From: Martinezella multihospitum
GTDB taxonomy: Bacteria > Pseudomonadota > Alphaproteobacteria > Rhizobiales > Rhizobiaceae
Length of the DNA stretch: 54,797 nt
NCBI RefSeq assembly: GCF_900094585.1
Contig: NZ_FMAG01000017.1
Coordinates: forward strand, 1 to 54,797
Direction of reading: 5' to 3'
Below, in pieces: positions 52,329 to 54,797 of the stretch (position 1 is its first letter; each line of letters opens with the position of its first letter). A program made the position numbers and the translations under genes. The notes beneath the pieces are model-generated. The model was not told the DNA's origin, ran no database searches, and was given only the letters and a program-made list of their open reading frames with translations.

Positions 52329-53227
52329 GCGCCATTCTGGTCACCGGCGCCAACGGCCAAGTCGGTTTCGAGCTGCAACATTCGCTCGGCGTCGTGGGGA
52401 ATGTCATTGCCCTGACGCGCGCGGACATGGATCTGGCCAGCGAAAGAAGCATCCTTGCCGCTCTCGACGAGCATAAACCCGGCATCATCGTCAATCCGGC
52501 TGCTTATACGGCGGTGGACCGGGCCGAGAGCGATAAAGAGCAGGCGATGGCGGTCAATGCCACCGCTCCGGGGATATTGGCGCAGTGGGCGGCCGATAAC
52601 GGCGCCTTGCTCATCCATTACTCGACGGACTACGTCTTCGACGGCACGAAGGCCGATCCCTATGTGGAGAGCGATCCGGTCAATCCGCAGTCCGTCTATG
52701 GTGAAAGCAAGTGGCTGGGCGAGGAGGCAGTGCGCGCCTCCGGCGTACAGCATGCCATTTTGCGCACCAGCTGGGTCTATGGTCATCATGGCAGCAATTT
52801 CCTGAAGACCATTCTTCGACTGGCCGGCGAAAGAAGCGCATTGAACATTGTTGCCGACCAGGTGGGCGCACCGACGTCGGCGTTCCTGATCGCGGATGTC
52901 ACACGCACGGTGATCGAGCGCATGACGGCTTCGCGAGCCGCCGACGATCTCTCGGGAACCTATCACCTCACCGCACAGGGCAGCACCTCCTGGTATGGGT
53001 ACGCCGCGCATATCGTTCGTGAGGCATTGGCAGCAAACGTCAAGCTTGCGTTGTCTCTCGATGCGCTGAAGCCGATATCGACGGCAGAATATCCGACCCC
53101 TGCCAAGCGGCCGGCCAATTCGCGGCTGGATTGTCGAAAGCTGATGGATCGCTTTGATATTGCTCTTCCTCTCTGGCAGGAGGGCGTCGATGACGTCCTG
53201 GCGAGATTGCGGGCTGCAGGGAATTGA
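52325..53227 (+). CDS. rfbD: dTDP-4-dehydrorhamnose reductase
   Basis: This 300-residue protein performs the last step, reducing dTDP-4-dehydro-L-rhamnose with NAD(P)H. The nucleotide-binding motif VTGANGQVGFEL is at residues 5-16. The STDYVFDG block and catalytic YGESK follow, as does TSWVYGHHGSNFLKT. The start is GTG 52325, coupled to the rfbB stop by a GTGA overlap. The C-terminal region with YPTPAKRPANSRLDC is typical of RmlD. It is followed by 85 bp before the thymidylyltransferase start. Confidence 0.95.
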   Translation: MSAILVTGANGQVGFELQHSLGVVGNVIALTRADMDLASERSILAALDEHKPGIIVNPAAYTAVDRAESDKEQAMAVNATAPGILAQWAADNGALLIHYSTDYVFDGTKADPYVESDPVNPQSVYGESKWLGEEAVRASGVQHAILRTSWVYGHHGSNFLKTILRLAGERSALNIVADQVGAPTSAFLIADVTRTVIERMTASRAADDLSGTYHLTAQGSTSWYGYAAHIVREALAANVKLALSLDALKPISTAEYPTPAKRPANSRLDCRKLMDRFDIALPLWQEGVDDVLARLRAAGN

Positions 53228-53312
53228 AAACTGTAATGTTGCCGATGATTTCCGGCCGTGCCCTCCCGCCGGTGAAATAGAGGCAGATGTACTAAGGACG
53301 AGACGCAGGAAC

Positions 53313-54200
53313 ATGACGAAGGCACGCAAAGGAATCATACTCGCCGGCGGATCGGGAACACGCCTCTATCCGCTGACACTTGCGGTCAGCAAGCAGCTCC
53401 TGCCGATCTACGATAAACCGATGATCTACTATCCGCTGACGACGCTGATGCTGGCGGGTATCCGCGAGATCCTCATCATCTCGACGCCGCAGGACACGCC
53501 CCGCTTCGAACAACTGCTCGGCGACGGCAGCCAATGGGGCATCAAGCTTGACTATGCCGTTCAGCCCAGCCCCGACGGTCTTGCCCAGGCCTTCCTGATC
53601 GGCGAAGCGTTTCTGGATGGCGCGCCGTCTGCCCTGGTTCTGGGAGACAACATTTTTTACGGACATGATTTTACCCGATTGCTGCACGAGGCGAGCGCCA
53701 AGGAAACGGGTGCGACCGTCTTTGCCTATCACGTGCAGGATCCGCATCGCTATGGCGTGGTCGAGTTCGATCAGAGCGGCCGGGCGATCAGCCTGGAGGA
53801 AAAGCCGAAGATGCCGAAAAGCAATTATGCGGTTACCGGCCTCTATTTCTACGATGAAAGCGTCGTCGACGTCGCGAAATCCACCCGTCCGTCGCCGCGC
53901 GGCGAGCTGGAGATCACCGATGTCAATGTTCACTATCTGCAGGCCGGCCGGCTGGACGTCCAGACGATGGGCCGCGGCTATGCCTGGCTCGATACCGGTA
54001 CGCATGAATCGATGCTGGAGGCCAGCCATTACATTGCGACGATCGAGAACCGGCAGGGCCTGAAGGTGGCTTGCCCCGAAGAGATCGCCTATCGCAGCGG
54101 CTGGATCAGTGCGTCTGATGTCGAGGTGCTTGCCGATCCCCTGAAGAAGAATGCCTATGGGCAATATCTCCTTGGCATCTTGCGCGAGCAAATATTCTAA
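53313..54200 (+). CDS. rfbA: glucose-1-phosphate thymidylyltransferase
   Basis: This 295-residue nucleotidyltransferase makes dTDP-glucose from dTTP and glucose-1-phosphate, the entry step of the pathway. It has the signature GIILAGGSGTRLYPLT, then SKQLLPIYDKPMIYYPL, LVLGDNIFYG, and EEKPKMPKSNYAVTGLYFYD. The length and the ending LLGILREQ match short-form RmlA. ATG 53313 was chosen because it directly precedes the signature and has AAGGACGAG and AGGA upstream; the frame is open further upstream within rfbD. Confidence 0.95.
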   Translation: MTKARKGIILAGGSGTRLYPLTLAVSKQLLPIYDKPMIYYPLTTLMLAGIREILIISTPQDTPRFEQLLGDGSQWGIKLDYAVQPSPDGLAQAFLIGEAFLDGAPSALVLGDNIFYGHDFTRLLHEASAKETGATVFAYHVQDPHRYGVVEFDQSGRAISLEEKPKMPKSNYAVTGLYFYDESVVDVAKSTRPSPRGELEITDVNVHYLQAGRLDVQTMGRGYAWLDTGTHESMLEASHYIATIENRQGLKVACPEEIAYRSGWISASDVEVLADPLKKNAYGQYLLGILREQIF

Positions 54201-54261
54201 TCGCTAAGGCGCGCTTTATGCCGCCGCATCTCCCTTGCAAACAATCCGAACAGGACGACGA

Positions 54262-54797
54262 ATGAAAGCCATCGATACCGCTATCCCCGATGTCAAGATC
54301 ATCGAACCGACGGTGTTTGCAGACGATCGCGGCTTCTTCTTCGAGAGCTTCAGCAAGGCGAAGTTCGACGCAGCGATCGGCCGAAGCGCCGATTTCGTGC
54401 AGGACAATCACAGCCGGTCGGGCAGCGGTGTCCTGCGTGGTTTGCACTATCAGCTGCCGCCGCATGCGCAGGCGAAGCTGGTGCGAGTGGTAGTTGGCGA
54501 AGTCTACGACGTTGCCGTCGACATCCGGAAATCCTCACCGACATTCGGGCAATGGGTCGGCGTTCATCTCTCTGCAGAAAATAAGCGTCAGTTGTGGATA
54601 CCCGAAGGGTTTGCTCATGGCTTCCTGACACTGAGCGACCATGTGGAATTCCTCTACAAGACCACGAATTATTATGCTCCACAGAGCGATCGTGGCATCC
54701 GCTGGGACGATCCGCAGATCGCCATCGACTGGAAAACTCTGGATGCGCTCACGCTTTCCGCCAAGGATCAGCAGCAACCGCTGCTCGCGGATGCCGA
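54262..54797 (+). CDS. rfbC: dTDP-4-dehydrorhamnose 3,5-epimerase (3' end beyond window)
   Basis: The frame runs open from ATG 54262, which has CAGGA six bases upstream, to the window edge, giving 178 codons of an enzyme usually about 185 long. Markers are FADDRGFFFESF, QDNHSRSGSGVLRGLHYQ with the catalytic His, VYDVAVDIRKSSPTFG, and WIPEGFAHGFLTL. This cupin-fold enzyme epimerises C3 and C5 of dTDP-4-keto-6-deoxyglucose. It completes the rfbBDAC set, 61 bp after rfbA. Only the final few residues and stop are missing. Confidence 0.95.
   Translation, partial: MKAIDTAIPDVKIIEPTVFADDRGFFFESFSKAKFDAAIGRSADFVQDNHSRSGSGVLRGLHYQLPPHAQAKLVRVVVGEVYDVAVDIRKSSPTFGQWVGVHLSAENKRQLWIPEGFAHGFLTLSDHVEFLYKTTNYYAPQSDRGIRWDDPQIAIDWKTLDALTLSAKDQQQPLLADA

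Overview
The window looks like a chromosomal or chromid segment of a Rhizobium-group alphaproteobacterium (Rhizobium/Agrobacterium clade). The strongest evidence is a full-length NdvB/ChvB cyclic beta-1,2-glucan synthase, a PrsDE-type type I exporter, O-antigen genes resembling those of Rhizobium etli, many GGAGG-type ribosome binding sites, and dispersed palindromic elements ending in AGAGCAAT as found throughout Rhizobiaceae. No rRNA, tRNA or CRISPR was seen.

Layout. (1) 1-450: the tail of an IS110-family transposase, a palindromic repeat and a terminator. (2) 441-10391, minus strand: ndvB followed by an opgC-like glucan-decorating membrane protein; together they would make and modify periplasmic cyclic glucans. 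(3) 10392-11758: a mostly non-coding stretch and two small genes, one encoding a 52-residue single-helix membrane protein. (4) 11921-18255, minus: a tightly packed operon of an M19 dipeptidase and a five-gene Dpp/Opp-type peptide ABC importer. (5) 18443-22042, minus: a sugar/polyol ABC importer in binding protein-ATPase-permease order. Its upstream region carries two perfect GGAA-N6-TTCC palindromes, the motif I recall for the inositol repressor IolR, so myo-inositol is the best substrate guess. (6) 22414-26692: a DUF1993 protein, a phosphonate monoester hydrolase/sulfatase-like enzyme overlapping galE, a DUF1275 membrane protein and a small coiled-coil protein. (7) 26962-31600: surface-polysaccharide genes, namely a UDP-sugar 6-dehydrogenase, a divergent pair resembling the R. 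etli QuiNAc reductase and phosphosugar transferase (WreQ/WreU), and an O-antigen ligase/polymerase.

(8) 31814-51000 looks like an accessory island. It opens with decayed conjugation genes (a virB11 tail and a traG/virD4 with several frameshifts). Next come a probable polyprenyl-phosphate-sugar glycosylation cluster (GtrB-like GT2, methyltransferase, UPF0104/flippase-like protein and a 777-residue membrane protein), and then a type I secretion pair with an M10 serralysin-type protease bearing RTX and HY/GW-EGRDP repeats. After these lie a degraded IS21-family element and a 1311-residue protein fusing a methyltransferase, a coiled coil, a GT2 and a GT4-like domain. Parts of this island are visibly richer in A+T than the left half. 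(9) 51261-54797: rfbB-rfbD-rfbA-rfbC for dTDP-L-rhamnose, with rfbC cut by the window edge.

The unifying theme is the cell envelope: periplasmic glucans, nucleotide sugars (UDP-Gal, a UDP-hexuronic acid, UDP-QuiNAc, dTDP-Rha), O-antigen initiation, assembly and ligation, and a secreted repeat protein, with nutrient importers between. The most novel candidates are the methyltransferase-coiled coil-double glycosyltransferase fusion and the four-gene lipid-linked-sugar cluster.
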